Part shown: in pieces, positions 1-7,848 of the stretch
How positions within the stretch are numbered: position 1 is the first letter of the stretch
Layout of the letters: each line of letters opens with the position of its first letter
Assembly (NCBI RefSeq): GCF_001889265.1
Contig: NZ_CP018151.1
Span: 3,348,001-3,412,000 of the forward strand
Length of the DNA: 64,000 bases
Reading direction: 5' to 3'
Source: Microbacterium sp. 1.5R
Lineage (GTDB): Bacteria; Actinomycetota; Actinomycetes; Actinomycetales; Microbacteriaceae
Program-made: the position numbers and the translations under genes
Notes under the pieces: generated by a model
The model's database searches: none
Told to the model about the DNA's origin: nothing
Seen by the model: only the letters and a program-made list of their open reading frames with translations

Positions 1-121
1 AGCGTCGATCCACCGCGAAGAGCGCAAGGGCGAGCAGCCCAGTGACCACGTTCCCGTGGTCGTCGAGTTCGACCTCGGCAGGGCCGAGGAAGACGACGAC
101 CTGCCGATGATCTTCTCCTGA
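1..121 (+). CDS. Exodeoxyribonuclease III, C-terminal end (partial)
   Basis: Only the last 39 codons are present (frame starting at base 2, TGA at 119-121). The encoded tail carries SDHVPVVVEF, which matches the conserved S-D-H-x-P-V motif at the C-terminus of exonuclease III / AP endonuclease (EEP fold) proteins; the His is the catalytic base in that family. An acidic tail (RAEEDDDLPMIFS) follows. The family removes nucleotides from 3' ends and nicks DNA 5' to abasic sites in base-excision repair. The catalytic core lies upstream of the window, so the assignment rests on this motif alone. The next gene starts 4 nt downstream, so the two are probably co-transcribed. Confidence 0.7.
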   Translation, partial: ASIHREERKGEQPSDHVPVVVEFDLGRAEEDDDLPMIFS

Positions 122-125
122 GACT

Positions 126-941
126 GTGACCGTCCGCCTGATCGCGACCGATCTCGACGGGACACTGCTCGACTCCTCGGCATCGGTCACGCGGCGCACC
201 CGCGCGGCCCTCGACGCGGCGCGCGCCCGTGGCATCCACGTCGTCCCGGTGACCGCTCGCCAGCCGATAGGTCTACGCGCGCTCGCGGACGGCGCGGGCT
301 TCGACGGCTGGGCGCTGTGCAGCAACGGCGCCTACGCGACGCATCTCGTCGATGGACGGATGCTGTTCGCGGAAGAGCTTCCGGCAGAGACGATCCGCAC
401 CCTGGCCGAGGCGCTGCGCGCCAGCATCCCCGGACTGCTGTTCGCGAGCGTGCGTGAGGGCGGCGAGACGTTCGTCGCGCAGCACGGCTATGCCGAGATC
501 GCCGATCTCGCCGACCACAAACGCGATCCACGCACGATGGGCGGCGTCGAGCTCGATCATGTGCTGGCCGCACCCAGCCTCAAGCTCGTGATCCGGCACC
601 CAGAACTCGCCCCGACGGCGTTGTTCGACGCGCTGCGCGACCTCGGGCTGACCGGTTTCGAGGCGACGCTCTCAGGCGCCCCGTTCGTCGAGGTCATGGC
701 CGAGGGCGTGACCAAAGCCACCGGGCTCGCGCGCCTCTGCGAGCACCTCGAGATCGACCGCCGCGATGTGATCGCTTTCGGCGACGCCCTCAACGACGTC
801 GAGATGCTGCGCTGGGCCGGCCACGGTGTGGCGATGGCCGGCGCGACGGACGTCGTGCAGGACGCCGCGGATGAGACGACCACCTCGAACGACGACGACG
901 GGGTGGCGAGGGTGATAGAGCGGGTGCTCGGCGCCCGCTGA
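126..941 (+). CDS. HAD-superfamily Cof-type (IIB) phosphatase
   Basis: The 271-aa product is a cytoplasmic HAD hydrolase of the Cof/YidA type, normally acting on small phosphorylated metabolites; the substrate cannot be read from sequence. Motif I is DLDGTLLDS at residues 9-17, with the nucleophile Asp9 and the acid/base Asp11. Motif IV near the C-terminus is GDALNDVEML, the G-D-x-x-N-D metal-binding signature of type IIB enzymes. The length is normal for the family. The GTG start lies 4 nt after the exonuclease III stop, which fits translational coupling; no better start is seen. Confidence 0.88.
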   Translation: MTVRLIATDLDGTLLDSSASVTRRTRAALDAARARGIHVVPVTARQPIGLRALADGAGFDGWALCSNGAYATHLVDGRMLFAEELPAETIRTLAEALRASIPGLLFASVREGGETFVAQHGYAEIADLADHKRDPRTMGGVELDHVLAAPSLKLVIRHPELAPTALFDALRDLGLTGFEATLSGAPFVEVMAEGVTKATGLARLCEHLEIDRRDVIAFGDALNDVEMLRWAGHGVAMAGATDVVQDAADETTTSNDDDGVARVIERVLGAR

Positions 942-1002
942 GCAGGACAGTGAGAACCCGGCCCCTTCCGCAGAAGTCACCGGGTCCTCGTCGCCAACGC
1001 CG

Positions 1003-3012
1003 TCAGCTGCGCACGCGCCGACGACGCACGAGCAACAGGCCGGCGAACAGCAGGCCGGCCGCCATCATCGACGCGAACGCGGGCACATCGGCACCGGTGT
1101 TCGCCAGCGTGTCGCCACGAGCCGCGACCGCGCCCGCACCCGCACCCGCTGCCGTCGTGGTCGGAACCGCCGCGATCGGTGCTTCGGGGGCCGGTGCCCG
1201 GGTCACCTGCAGAGCGACGCTCGCCACCACCTCCGACTGCGCGTTCAGCGCCACGAGCGTGTGCGCTCCCGGAGGCGTGTTCGCGGGAATACGGAAAGTA
1301 CCGGTGAGCGCGCCGTTCGCGTCGGCGGTCAGGGTTCCCAGAGCCACCGGAGTCGAGCGCAACTCGAACGCGATCGTCGCGCCAGGGGTGAACCCGGTAC
1401 CCGAGACGTCGATGTCACCGCCGGCGCGGGTGGACGCGATCGAGACCGTCAGCTCGGGCTCCGGTTCGGGCTCGGGTTCCGGTTCAGTGATCGGCACGAG
1501 AGTGAAGTCGATGCCGTCCACTGTCGTGGAGGCGACTGCCGTGACGGGGGTCGCGAGCTCCGCCGTCTCGACGCCGTCGTAGAACTGGGGCCTCGCCGTC
1601 GTCGGGCTGTCGTTGTAGAAGATCGCAGATGCCTTGAGGATGTACGTCCCGGCAGGGATGTTGAGGGTGTACGCCCCGGTCTGCCGATCGGCGATCACAT
1701 ACCCGACACGTTCGCTGCCGTCCCACGCTTCGACGAGCATCTCCCGGTCTTCCGAGCTCGCCATCGTGACCGTGCCGGCGATGGTCGCCGCTGCGTCGAG
1801 CTGTGCGTCGACACCCGTGACGTCGTCGCCGGCCGCGACCACCACAGAGGTGGCGTCCTCGGGGACGGCGGCGTCGTCCCAATACTCGTCGAGCAGGCCG
1901 GAATCGAAGGCGTCGAAACTCACCAGGTAGGTCCCCGGCGCGACGGCGACGCGAAAACTGCCGTCACTGCCGACGAATGCGAACCGCATGTCTCGGTCGA
2001 TGCCGCTGACCGTGACAGAAGCGTTGACGGGAGAACCGTCGGCGGTCTTCGTCACGGTGCCGCTGATGTAACCGACGCGTTCGAGTGCGGCATCCACATT
2101 CGTCACCGTCTGCTTCTCGACGATCGTGATGAGCGTCGCGGCGTCCCAGCCGTATGCGTCGTCCCAGAACTCCCACGCCAGGTCGGGGTCAGGCGACCCG
2201 AAATACAGGCGGTAGGAGCCGCCAGGAAGACCGCCGAGGTGGTACTCGCCGGACGCGTCGGCCTGGGTCGATGCGACGATCTCGTTGTTGTCCGAGAGTG
2301 CCGAGACAGTGGCGCCCGCGACCGCTGAGCCGTCCTGCGCCCGGGTGACGATGCCCTCGATGGCGCCGCCGGTGCTCAGCGACGCGTCGATGTCGGCGAC
2401 CGACGCACCGCCGGCAATGACGACAGGAGTGGCGGCCGAGGAATCTGTGACTCCATCCCAGTGCTCGCGCATGAGGTCCGTCCCGCCTCCGGCCCAGAAC
2501 GACACGACGTAGGAGTCGTCCGCGAGTCCACGAAGGGTGTAGTCGCCGTTCTCGTCCGTGAGGGCCGTCGGTGTCACCCACGCGCGCCCGCTCACCGACA
2601 CGCTCACGCCGGAGATCGGAGCCCCGTTGTCTTCGCGTGTCACGGTGCCGCTGATCGTTCCGGTGCCCTGAGGCGCCGGTGGCGGTGGCGGGATCAGTGC
2701 CGGAGGCGGCATCAGTGCAGGGGCGAGTGCTGGCGCAGGTGCGAGTGCAGGCGCGTCCTCGACGACCGCCGGCGCGGGTGCGGCGTCACTGAGTGTTGCA
2801 TCGGCGGCGGCACCCTCGAGCGAGGCGGCGTCGCCCTCGAGCGGGTCGGCTGCGATGTCGTCGGTCGTCGCGATCACCTCGCCTGTGGTCGCCCCGGGAT
2901 CGATCGTCGGATCGCCCTCCACAGCTCCCGCTGCGGTCGCTCCCCCGAGTGCGAGTGCGATCGCCGCCACCCCACCCAGAACTGCATGAATCAGAGCGCG
3001 TCGTTGCGCCAT
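1003..3012 (-). CDS. Cell-wall-anchored repeat protein with LAxTG sorting signal
   Basis: A 669-aa surface protein. It begins with a Sec-type signal (basic MAQRR, hydrophobic core ending in AAGAVEG), followed by an Ala/Pro-rich low-complexity stretch (about 60-115). Four carboxypeptidase-regulatory-like / CNA-B-like beta domains of about 90-100 residues follow. Each opens with a G-x-V-T strand (SGTVTRED, EGIVTRAQ, SGTVTKTA, AGTVTMAS), and each contains a W/F/Y-D motif (HWDG, FWDD, YWDD, FYDG). A PEPEPEPEP linker (about 510) leads to an Ig-like domain. The C-terminus has LANTG at residues 636-640, a hydrophobic span and an RRRR tail. LAxTG is the motif cut by class E sortases in Actinobacteria. 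No sortase gene is in the window. The ligand is unknown; adhesion is an inference. Confidence 0.85.
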   Translation of the reverse strand: MAQRRALIHAVLGGVAAIALALGGATAAGAVEGDPTIDPGATTGEVIATTDDIAADPLEGDAASLEGAAADATLSDAAPAPAVVEDAPALAPAPALAPALMPPPALIPPPPPAPQGTGTISGTVTREDNGAPISGVSVSVSGRAWVTPTALTDENGDYTLRGLADDSYVVSFWAGGGTDLMREHWDGVTDSSAATPVVIAGGASVADIDASLSTGGAIEGIVTRAQDGSAVAGATVSALSDNNEIVASTQADASGEYHLGGLPGGSYRLYFGSPDPDLAWEFWDDAYGWDAATLITIVEKQTVTNVDAALERVGYISGTVTKTADGSPVNASVTVSGIDRDMRFAFVGSDGSFRVAVAPGTYLVSFDAFDSGLLDEYWDDAAVPEDATSVVVAAGDDVTGVDAQLDAAATIAGTVTMASSEDREMLVEAWDGSERVGYVIADRQTGAYTLNIPAGTYILKASAIFYNDSPTTARPQFYDGVETAELATPVTAVASTTVDGIDFTLVPITEPEPEPEPEPELTVSIASTRAGGDIDVSGTGFTPGATIAFELRSTPVALGTLTADANGALTGTFRIPANTPPGAHTLVALNAQSEVVASVALQVTRAPAPEAPIAAVPTTTAAGAGAGAVAARGDTLANTGADVPAFASMMAAGLLFAGLLLVRRRRVRS

Positions 3013-3074
3013 AGCTCCACCCTCCGACGGAAGTCGAGCACGCCGTGAACGGACCCTGCGCCGGACCTCGGAAC

Positions 3075-3093
3075 CGCGGCCGTTCCGGCCGCG
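3075..3093. terminator. GC-rich hairpin, possible terminator
   Basis: CGCGGCCG-ttc-CGGCCGCG forms a perfect 8-bp stem with a 3-nt loop. It lies in the 138-nt gap between the stop of the DHFR-like gene (3151) and the start of the surface protein (3012), both on the minus strand. No U-tract follows on either strand, so it may be a structured leader or an inefficient terminator. Confidence 0.35.
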
Positions 3094-3150
3094 TTGAGTT
3101 GAAGCTATCGGATCGCCACGCAGGAGGGAAGAAGCGGACGATATACCGTT

Positions 3151-3777
3151 TCAGTCCTCGAAGGTGCCGACCTCGGGCACCCGATCCGTCCGTCCGTAGC
3201 GCAGCAGCATCACTCCGCTGTCGTCGGCGACCGGCGGCTCGAGCAGTCGCAGCACCGCCGGCTCGGCGCCGTCGTCAAAGACCTTCTTGCCCGTGCCCAG
3301 AAGGATCGGATAGACCCACAGGTTGAGCTCGTCGAACAGACCCTCGGCCAGCAGCGAGTGCGCGAGGTCCATGCTGCCGATCACGTGCACCTCGTCGTGC
3401 CGCTCGCGCATCGCGGCGATCTCCGCGGCGAGGTCGTCTCCGACGCGCTCGCTGCCCTTCCACGACAGATCGAGGTCGGCATCCCGTGTCGCCACATACT
3501 TCGGGACCCGATCGAAGAGCCTGCCGATCTCCCCCGACGGACCGTCGGTGTGATGCGGCCAATACGCGGCGAAGATGTCGTACGTGCGGCGCCCGAGCAG
3601 CAGCGCATCGAGCCCCTGCATCCCCCGCTGCACCTGGGGCCCCATCCCGGACGACGGATACCCCGCCTGCCAACCGCTGAACTCGAAGCCTCCGGACGGA
3701 TCCTCGTCGATACCGCCCGGCCCCTGTGCGACGCCGTCGAGGGTCATGAAGAGGTCGATCAGAATGCGTCCGGTCAT
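3151..3777 (-). CDS. DHFR-like / RibD C-terminal domain reductase
   Basis: The 208-aa product belongs to the RibD-C / dihydrofolate-reductase-like family (YyaP/YwjB type), small NADPH-dependent reductases of mostly unknown substrate. Visible features are the N-terminal MTGRILIDLFMTLDGVAQ strand typical of the family, LLLGRRTYDIFAAYWP, the HVIGSMDLAHSLL turn and WVYPILLGTGKKVF near the C-terminus. The ATG at 3777 was chosen over an upstream in-frame start (4089) because it is preceded by AAGGAG with good spacing and because the longer form would overlap the HxlR gene out of frame. It is the last gene of a VOC-HxlR-reductase operon, 34 nt after the HxlR stop. Confidence 0.85.
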   Translation of the reverse strand: MTGRILIDLFMTLDGVAQGPGGIDEDPSGGFEFSGWQAGYPSSGMGPQVQRGMQGLDALLLGRRTYDIFAAYWPHHTDGPSGEIGRLFDRVPKYVATRDADLDLSWKGSERVGDDLAAEIAAMRERHDEVHVIGSMDLAHSLLAEGLFDELNLWVYPILLGTGKKVFDDGAEPAVLRLLEPPVADDSGVMLLRYGRTDRVPEVGTFED

Positions 3778-3811
3778 CAGAGTGCTCCTTCGCACGAGAG
3801 GGCGGCGATGT

Positions 3812-4123
3812 TCACAGTATGCGCTCGTTCTGCTCGGCGGGTGCCGGCACCTCCGCGCCCCAGCGGCCGAGAGCCTCGATCGCCTCCCGCAATGCGACGC
3901 CTCGCTCGGTGAGGGCATAGGCGCGCGTGTTGTGCCGCAGGGGCAGTCGCCGCAGCACTCCGGCCGCTTCGAGCTCGCGCAGACGTGTCGCGAGGATGTT
4001 CGTCGGAGCTCCGAGCCCCCGCTGCAGATCGCCGTATCTCTGCGGCCCGTCGAGCAGCTTCTCGACGATGAGCAGGGCCCAGCGGGCACCGACGACGTCG
4101 AGGGCTGCGGCGAGGTCGCTCAC
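3812..4123 (-). CDS. HxlR-family winged-helix regulator
   Basis: The 103-aa protein is a typical HxlR (PF01638) regulator: VVGARWALLIVEKLLDGPQRYGDL is the conserved first half (shown here only as the motif core WALLIVEKLLDGP), then the recognition helix region ILATRLRELEAAGVLRR and a wing ending ALTERGVALREAIEAL. Members bind DNA as dimers and often sense electrophiles or aldehydes. Its start codon overlaps the stop of the upstream VOC gene by 4 nt (ATGA), so the two are coupled, and the DHFR-like gene follows 34 nt downstream. An inverted repeat in the VOC promoter (4532-4550) is a candidate operator. What it senses is not evident. Confidence 0.88.
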   Translation of the reverse strand: MSDLAAALDVVGARWALLIVEKLLDGPQRYGDLQRGLGAPTNILATRLRELEAAGVLRRLPLRHNTRAYALTERGVALREAIEALGRWGAEVPAPAEQNERIL

Positions 4124-4524
4124 GCGCCCGGATCGGCGTCCGGCTTCATCCAGAACGGCGAGTAGTGATAGCCGTCCGGATCGTCGAACTGGCGCTGATA
4201 CATGAAGGGGTAGTCGTCGGTGTCGCCGATCCGACCGCCGGCGGCAGCCGCGCGGTCGACGAGCTCGTCGACCGCCTCACGACTGTCGAGGTCGAACGAG
4301 ACAGTGACCTTCGAGGGGGTGTCAGGGCCGCCGATCACGTCTTCCGTGCCGCCGACGCTCGCATACATCTCGCGGCTGCCGAGCATCACGTACTGCTCGG
4401 GCGCGATCATGAAGCACGACACATTGTGATCGGACATCTCGGCGTTGAGGGTCCAGCCGAGAGCGGTGTAGAACGCGGTGGCCCGGTCGACGCTCTCGAC
4501 GGGGCAGGTGATGAAGAGGCTCAT
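4120..4524 (-). CDS. VOC / glyoxalase-like domain protein
   Basis: A 134-aa protein with the beta-alpha-beta-beta-beta vicinal-oxygen-chelate layout. It opens with SLFITCPVESVDRATAFYTALGW, here cited by its FYTALGW core, and ends with the paired strand FDDPDGYHYSPFWMKP. VOC proteins include glyoxalase I, dioxygenases and resistance proteins. This one resembles the PhnB/YaeR-like uncharacterised lactoylglutathione-lyase relatives, so no reaction is assigned. The ATG at 4524 was chosen because the longer frame to 4695 has no family similarity and runs through the intergenic inverted repeat. It is the first gene of a three-gene operon with HxlR and a DHFR-like reductase, which suggests a small electrophile or xenobiotic response unit. 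Confidence 0.82.
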   Translation of the reverse strand: MSLFITCPVESVDRATAFYTALGWTLNAEMSDHNVSCFMIAPEQYVMLGSREMYASVGGTEDVIGGPDTPSKVTVSFDLDSREAVDELVDRAAAAGGRIGDTDDYPFMYQRQFDDPDGYHYSPFWMKPDADPGA

Positions 4525-4531
4525 GCGCCAA

Positions 4532-4550
4532 CACTTGCAAAATACAAGTG
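4532..4550. promoter_or_regulatory. Inverted repeat, candidate HxlR operator
   Basis: CACTTG-n7-CAAGTG: two perfect 6-bp arms around an AT-rich spacer (CAAAATA). It starts 8 bp upstream of the VOC start codon and is unusually AT-rich for this genome. Its place in front of an operon that encodes an HxlR regulator suggests autoregulation. Confidence 0.5.
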
Positions 4551-4555
4551 ACGCG

Positions 4556-5734
4556 TCAAGAGCTTCTGCGGTCCCGCCGCAATCCCACCAGCGCGAGCAC
4601 TCCGGCTCCGGCCGTGAGCGCGGCCACCGCCGCGAGACCGACGCCGGGGACGGATGCCGTCGCCACGGCGCCCGCCACGAGAGGGCCACCCGCATCTCCC
4701 AGCTCGCGCCCGAGTTCGGCGCTGCCCATCGTGCGGCCCATCCGCTCCGGCGGTGTCGATGCGGCCAGGTGCGAGAACGCGATCGGCGTCGCGACCCCGA
4801 CGCCGATGCCGACCAGCAGCGCGGTGACGACGAGCGCCGCCGGAGTCTGCGTGACCGCGGCGAGCGCGATGCCGGCCGCGATCAGCGCCAGGCCGCCGAC
4901 GGCGCCTGTGCGCACCGAGATGCGCCCGCGGTCATGCGCGGCGCCCACGAACGGCTGAGCCACGCTCGACGCGATCGCGAGCGCGGTCACGATGGCCATG
5001 CTCCAGACGATGTCGAGCCCGGCCTGCCGCCCGAGCAGCGGGAGGAATCCGACGGCGACCGCCAGGGCGCCGGTCGTCGCCGCCAGCACCAGGGTCGGGA
5101 CGAGGAATCCGGGCGCGATCAGCTCTCGACCGAGATCGACGAGCGTGACTCGCTTGCGGGGCAGCACGGCGACCCGTGGCACCGCTGCAGCGACCCACAG
5201 TGCAGCGCCGAGACCGAGCACGGCGAGCGCCCAGAACAGCGCGGGCAGGCCGCCCCAGACCACGAGCACGGCGCCGATCAGCGGACCGAGCGCGTAGCCG
5301 AGACTCTTCCACGAGCCGTAGCGACCGAAGTACTTCCCGCGGGTGGCATCGTCGGTGAGCCGGGCGACGGCAGCCGACGACGACGGCGAGAAGGCTGATG
5401 CCGCCGCCCCCTGCCCGAATCGACCGATGACGAGTCCGAGCATGCCGGGAACCACGGCGCCGACGACCGAGAACGCCGAGAACGCGAGGAGGCCGCCGAT
5501 GATGACAGGGCGCACGCCCACCCGGTCGCTCAGCGCGCCGAACAGCGGCTTGAGAAGCACCTCGGCGAGGTCGTAGAGCGCGAGGGTGAGCCCGAACGCG
5601 AGCAGCGTCCACCCGATGTCCTCGGTCTCCGCGCCCAGTGCCGCCGCGATGCCGTGGGCCCCGAAAGCGGTGGTGAATCCGGCGAGGTACAGCGGGGCGA
5701 GGCGGGGCTTCGCGGTGTGCGGAGTCGAGGTCAC
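4556..5734 (-). CDS. MFS transporter (drug-efflux-like)
   Basis: A 392-aa integral membrane protein with about 12 hydrophobic segments, of the major facilitator superfamily. The first loop contains the MFS motif A analogue KPLFGALSDRVGVRPVII (D-R-x-G-x-R). A second-half equivalent is seen around VGAAHDRGRISVRTG. Sequence style and length fit DHA1-type multidrug exporters (MdtG/YfcJ-like), with substrate unknown. I chose the GTG at 5734 (VTSTPHTAKPRLAPLYL), because the upstream ATG at 5773 adds 13 polar residues and overlaps the promoter region of the divergent kinase gene. It is transcribed divergently from the histidine kinase. Confidence 0.85.
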   Translation of the reverse strand: MTSTPHTAKPRLAPLYLAGFTTAFGAHGIAAALGAETEDIGWTLLAFGLTLALYDLAEVLLKPLFGALSDRVGVRPVIIGGLLAFSAFSVVGAVVPGMLGLVIGRFGQGAAASAFSPSSSAAVARLTDDATRGKYFGRYGSWKSLGYALGPLIGAVLVVWGGLPALFWALAVLGLGAALWVAAAVPRVAVLPRKRVTLVDLGRELIAPGFLVPTLVLAATTGALAVAVGFLPLLGRQAGLDIVWSMAIVTALAIASSVAQPFVGAAHDRGRISVRTGAVGGLALIAAGIALAAVTQTPAALVVTALLVGIGVGVATPIAFSHLAASTPPERMGRTMGSAELGRELGDAGGPLVAGAVATASVPGVGLAAVAALTAGAGVLALVGLRRDRRSS

Positions 5735-5825
5735 GCTCGATTCTCGCAGGATCGCGTGTCTGCACGTCACCACGGCCCCGCCACGATCCCCCGTGCGGGG
5801 GATGCCGCCGCATCCGCCCCGGCTC

Positions 5826-5831
5826 TACGGT
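5826..5831 (+). promoter_or_regulatory. Leaderless -10 (TACGGT) of the histidine kinase gene
   Basis: TACGGT ends 6 nt before the ATG at 5838, so transcription would begin at or next to the start codon. Confidence 0.5.
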
Positions 5832-5837
5832 AAGAGG

Positions 5838-7127
5838 ATGTCTGCAGCGCCGTTCACCCGCATCCCCAGCGTCCGCGAGCAGCGCAGCGACCTCGTGCTC
5901 GCGGCGGTCATGTTCGTGGGCGCCGTCCTCAGCGCCGCTCTCTCGACCGTGGCCGACATCTACGGCGACACCCGGGCAGAACCGTGGACGGCTCTCGTCT
6001 ACGCGGTCGCGGTCACCGCACCGCTGGCCGTGCGTCGGCGCTGGCCGGCCCCGGTCGCGATCGCCGTGTCGCTGGCATACTTCCTCGCCATCTCTTTCCA
6101 GGTGCCCGAGATCTATGTCGGCAACATCGCCATGTTCGTGTCGCTCTATACGGTCGGCGCCTGGATGAACAACCGCCGGGCCGCGATGATCGTGCGCGTC
6201 GGCATCATCCTCGGCATGTTCGTCTGGCTGATCATCACGATGTACCGCGAAGCCATCGAAGAGGCGGCGAAGGCCGAGGTCGCGGCGGGACTCCTGTCTC
6301 CGTACCTCGCGTTCATGCTCATCCAGCTGCTGCTGAACGTGCTGTACTTCGGCGGCGCCTACTACTTCGGCGAGCGCTCCTGGCACGCCGCACGCGAACG
6401 CGCGGTGCTCGAGCAGCGCACGGCCGAACTCGAGCAGGAGCGCGAGGTGACCGCGGCGCAGGCCGTCGCCCTCGACCGCGTGCGCATCGCCCGAGAGCTG
6501 CATGACGTGGTCGCCCATCACGTGTCGGTCATGGGCGTGCAGGCGGGCGCCGCTCGTCTCGTGCTCGATCAGGACCCTGCGAAGACCACGAGCATCCTCA
6601 GCGGCATCGAGGACTCCGCGCGCGATGCGATCCACGAGCTGCGGCAGTTGCTCGAGACGCTTCGCACACCCGGCGGCGAGACGGCGGATGCCGCGTCGAC
6701 CGTGACGCTCGACGACATCCGCTCGTTGGTCGACGCGTCGTCGGAGGCGGGACTGCCCACCGACTATGCGGTGATCGGCACCCCGAGGCCCGTGCCCTCG
6801 GTCGTGTCCGTGAACCTGTATCGCATCACCCAGGAGTCGCTCACGAATGCTCGGCGTCATGCCGGCGTCGGCGCGACCGCCGATGTGCGCGTGCGCTACG
6901 ACGATGACGGGGTCGAGGTCGAGATCGTCAACACCGGTCGCGCCGTGGCCGTGCTTCGCCCCGGACTCGGTCAGCTGGGCATGCGCGAGCGCGCCGCGGC
7001 ATCCGGTGGCACGCTCGACGTCGCTCCTCGCGCGGCGGGAGGTCTGCGGGTGCGGGCTCGAGTTCCGCTGACCGGCGCCGGCGGCGCGCAGGCCGCGTCG
7101 CCGATCGAGACGGGTGTCTCCACATGA
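5838..7127 (+). CDS. Sensor histidine kinase (HisKA_3 type)
   Basis: The 429-aa membrane kinase is the sensor partner of the next gene. Roughly five hydrophobic spans fill residues 20-170 (a 7TM-like or MASE-like input region with short loops), then a coiled coil (about 185-210). The HisKA_3 dimerisation helix has the phospho-acceptor His222 in RELHDVVAHHVSVMGVQAG. The N-box is RITQESLTNARRHA, and the GLGQLGMRERAAASGG segment is the G-box of the HATPase domain. This architecture is typical of NarL-partner kinases such as DesK/LiaS relatives. The ATG at 5838 was chosen because a TACGGT -10 lies 6 nt upstream and the longer frame to 5586 would cover the divergent MFS gene. The stop overlaps the regulator start by 4 nt. 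Confidence 0.92.
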   Translation: MSAAPFTRIPSVREQRSDLVLAAVMFVGAVLSAALSTVADIYGDTRAEPWTALVYAVAVTAPLAVRRRWPAPVAIAVSLAYFLAISFQVPEIYVGNIAMFVSLYTVGAWMNNRRAAMIVRVGIILGMFVWLIITMYREAIEEAAKAEVAAGLLSPYLAFMLIQLLLNVLYFGGAYYFGERSWHAARERAVLEQRTAELEQEREVTAAQAVALDRVRIARELHDVVAHHVSVMGVQAGAARLVLDQDPAKTTSILSGIEDSARDAIHELRQLLETLRTPGGETADAASTVTLDDIRSLVDASSEAGLPTDYAVIGTPRPVPSVVSVNLYRITQESLTNARRHAGVGATADVRVRYDDDGVEVEIVNTGRAVAVLRPGLGQLGMRERAAASGGTLDVAPRAAGGLRVRARVPLTGAGGAQAASPIETGVST

Positions 7128-7822
7128 GCGGGTCCGACGCACCCATCCGCGTCCTGCTCGTCGACGATCACGCGATGCTGCGAGCCGGATTCCGGACGAT
7201 CCTCGACACGCAACCCGACATCACGGTGGTCGGCGAGGCGGCGACCGGCGCCGACGCCGTGGCGCAGGCATCCGCTCTGCGCCCCGACGTCATCACGATG
7301 GACGTGCAGATGCCCGACATGGACGGCATCGAGGCCACTCGGCGGATCGTCGCCGACCCGGCGGTCGGAGCGGCCATCGCGATCGTCACGACTTTCGATC
7401 GCGACGACTACCTCTATCAGGCGCTGGACGCCGGTGCGAGTGGCTTCCTGCTCAAGAACGCCGGCGCCGAGGATCTCATCGCCGCGGTGCGGGCCCTCGC
7501 CGCGGGCGACGGGATGCTGGCACCCGAGGTCACACGACGCGTACTGGCTCGGTTCACGACGGCCCCCGGACCGGCATCCGCACCGGCATCCGCCTCCGTG
7601 CCGTCGCAGGTCGCAGCGACCGTGCTCGCCGACCCGCTCACCGACCGTGAGGCGGAGGTGCTCGTGCTGCTGGCCGATGCGCGCAGCAACGCCGAGATCG
7701 CGAGCGCCCTGTTCATCGGAGAGGCGACAGTGAAGACGCACGTGTCGCGCATCCTGCAGAAGCTCGGCGCGCGCGACCGCGTGCAGGCCGTCGTCCTCGC
7801 GCACCGGATGGGATTGGCGTGA
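7124..7822 (+). CDS. NarL/LuxR-family response regulator
   Basis: The 232-aa regulator has a receiver domain (about 8-125) with the acidic pair Asp14/Asp15, the phospho-acceptor Asp60 in ITMDVQMPDMDG and the conserved Lys in FLLKNAG. An Ala/Pro-rich linker (ASAPASASVP) joins it to a LuxR-type helix-turn-helix (about 165-228, LTDREAEVLVLLADARSN and the recognition helix ATVKTHVSRILQKLG). The start ATG overlaps the kinase stop (ATGA), so the pair is translationally coupled. Targets cannot be read directly; the nearby ABC exporter (10389-12388) is a plausible one, as such two-component pairs often control NatAB or LiaFSR-like exporters. Confidence 0.93.
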   Translation: MSGSDAPIRVLLVDDHAMLRAGFRTILDTQPDITVVGEAATGADAVAQASALRPDVITMDVQMPDMDGIEATRRIVADPAVGAAIAIVTTFDRDDYLYQALDAGASGFLLKNAGAEDLIAAVRALAAGDGMLAPEVTRRVLARFTTAPGPASAPASASVPSQVAATVLADPLTDREAEVLVLLADARSNAEIASALFIGEATVKTHVSRILQKLGARDRVQAVVLAHRMGLA

Positions 7823-7835
7823 CCTCGACACGCGA

Positions 7836-7841
7836 TAGCCT
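7836..7841 (+). promoter_or_regulatory. Leaderless -10 (TAGCCT) of the BenE-like gene
   Basis: TAGCCT ends 7 nt before the ATG at 7849. It gives this gene its own promoter despite lying only 26 nt after the response-regulator stop. Confidence 0.45.
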
Positions 7842-7848
7842 CTGACGC

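Noticed and set aside
4932..7142. 736-codon minus-strand frame
   Set aside because: Overlaps the kinase gene and the MFS gene in other frames; repetitive charged composition, no motif.
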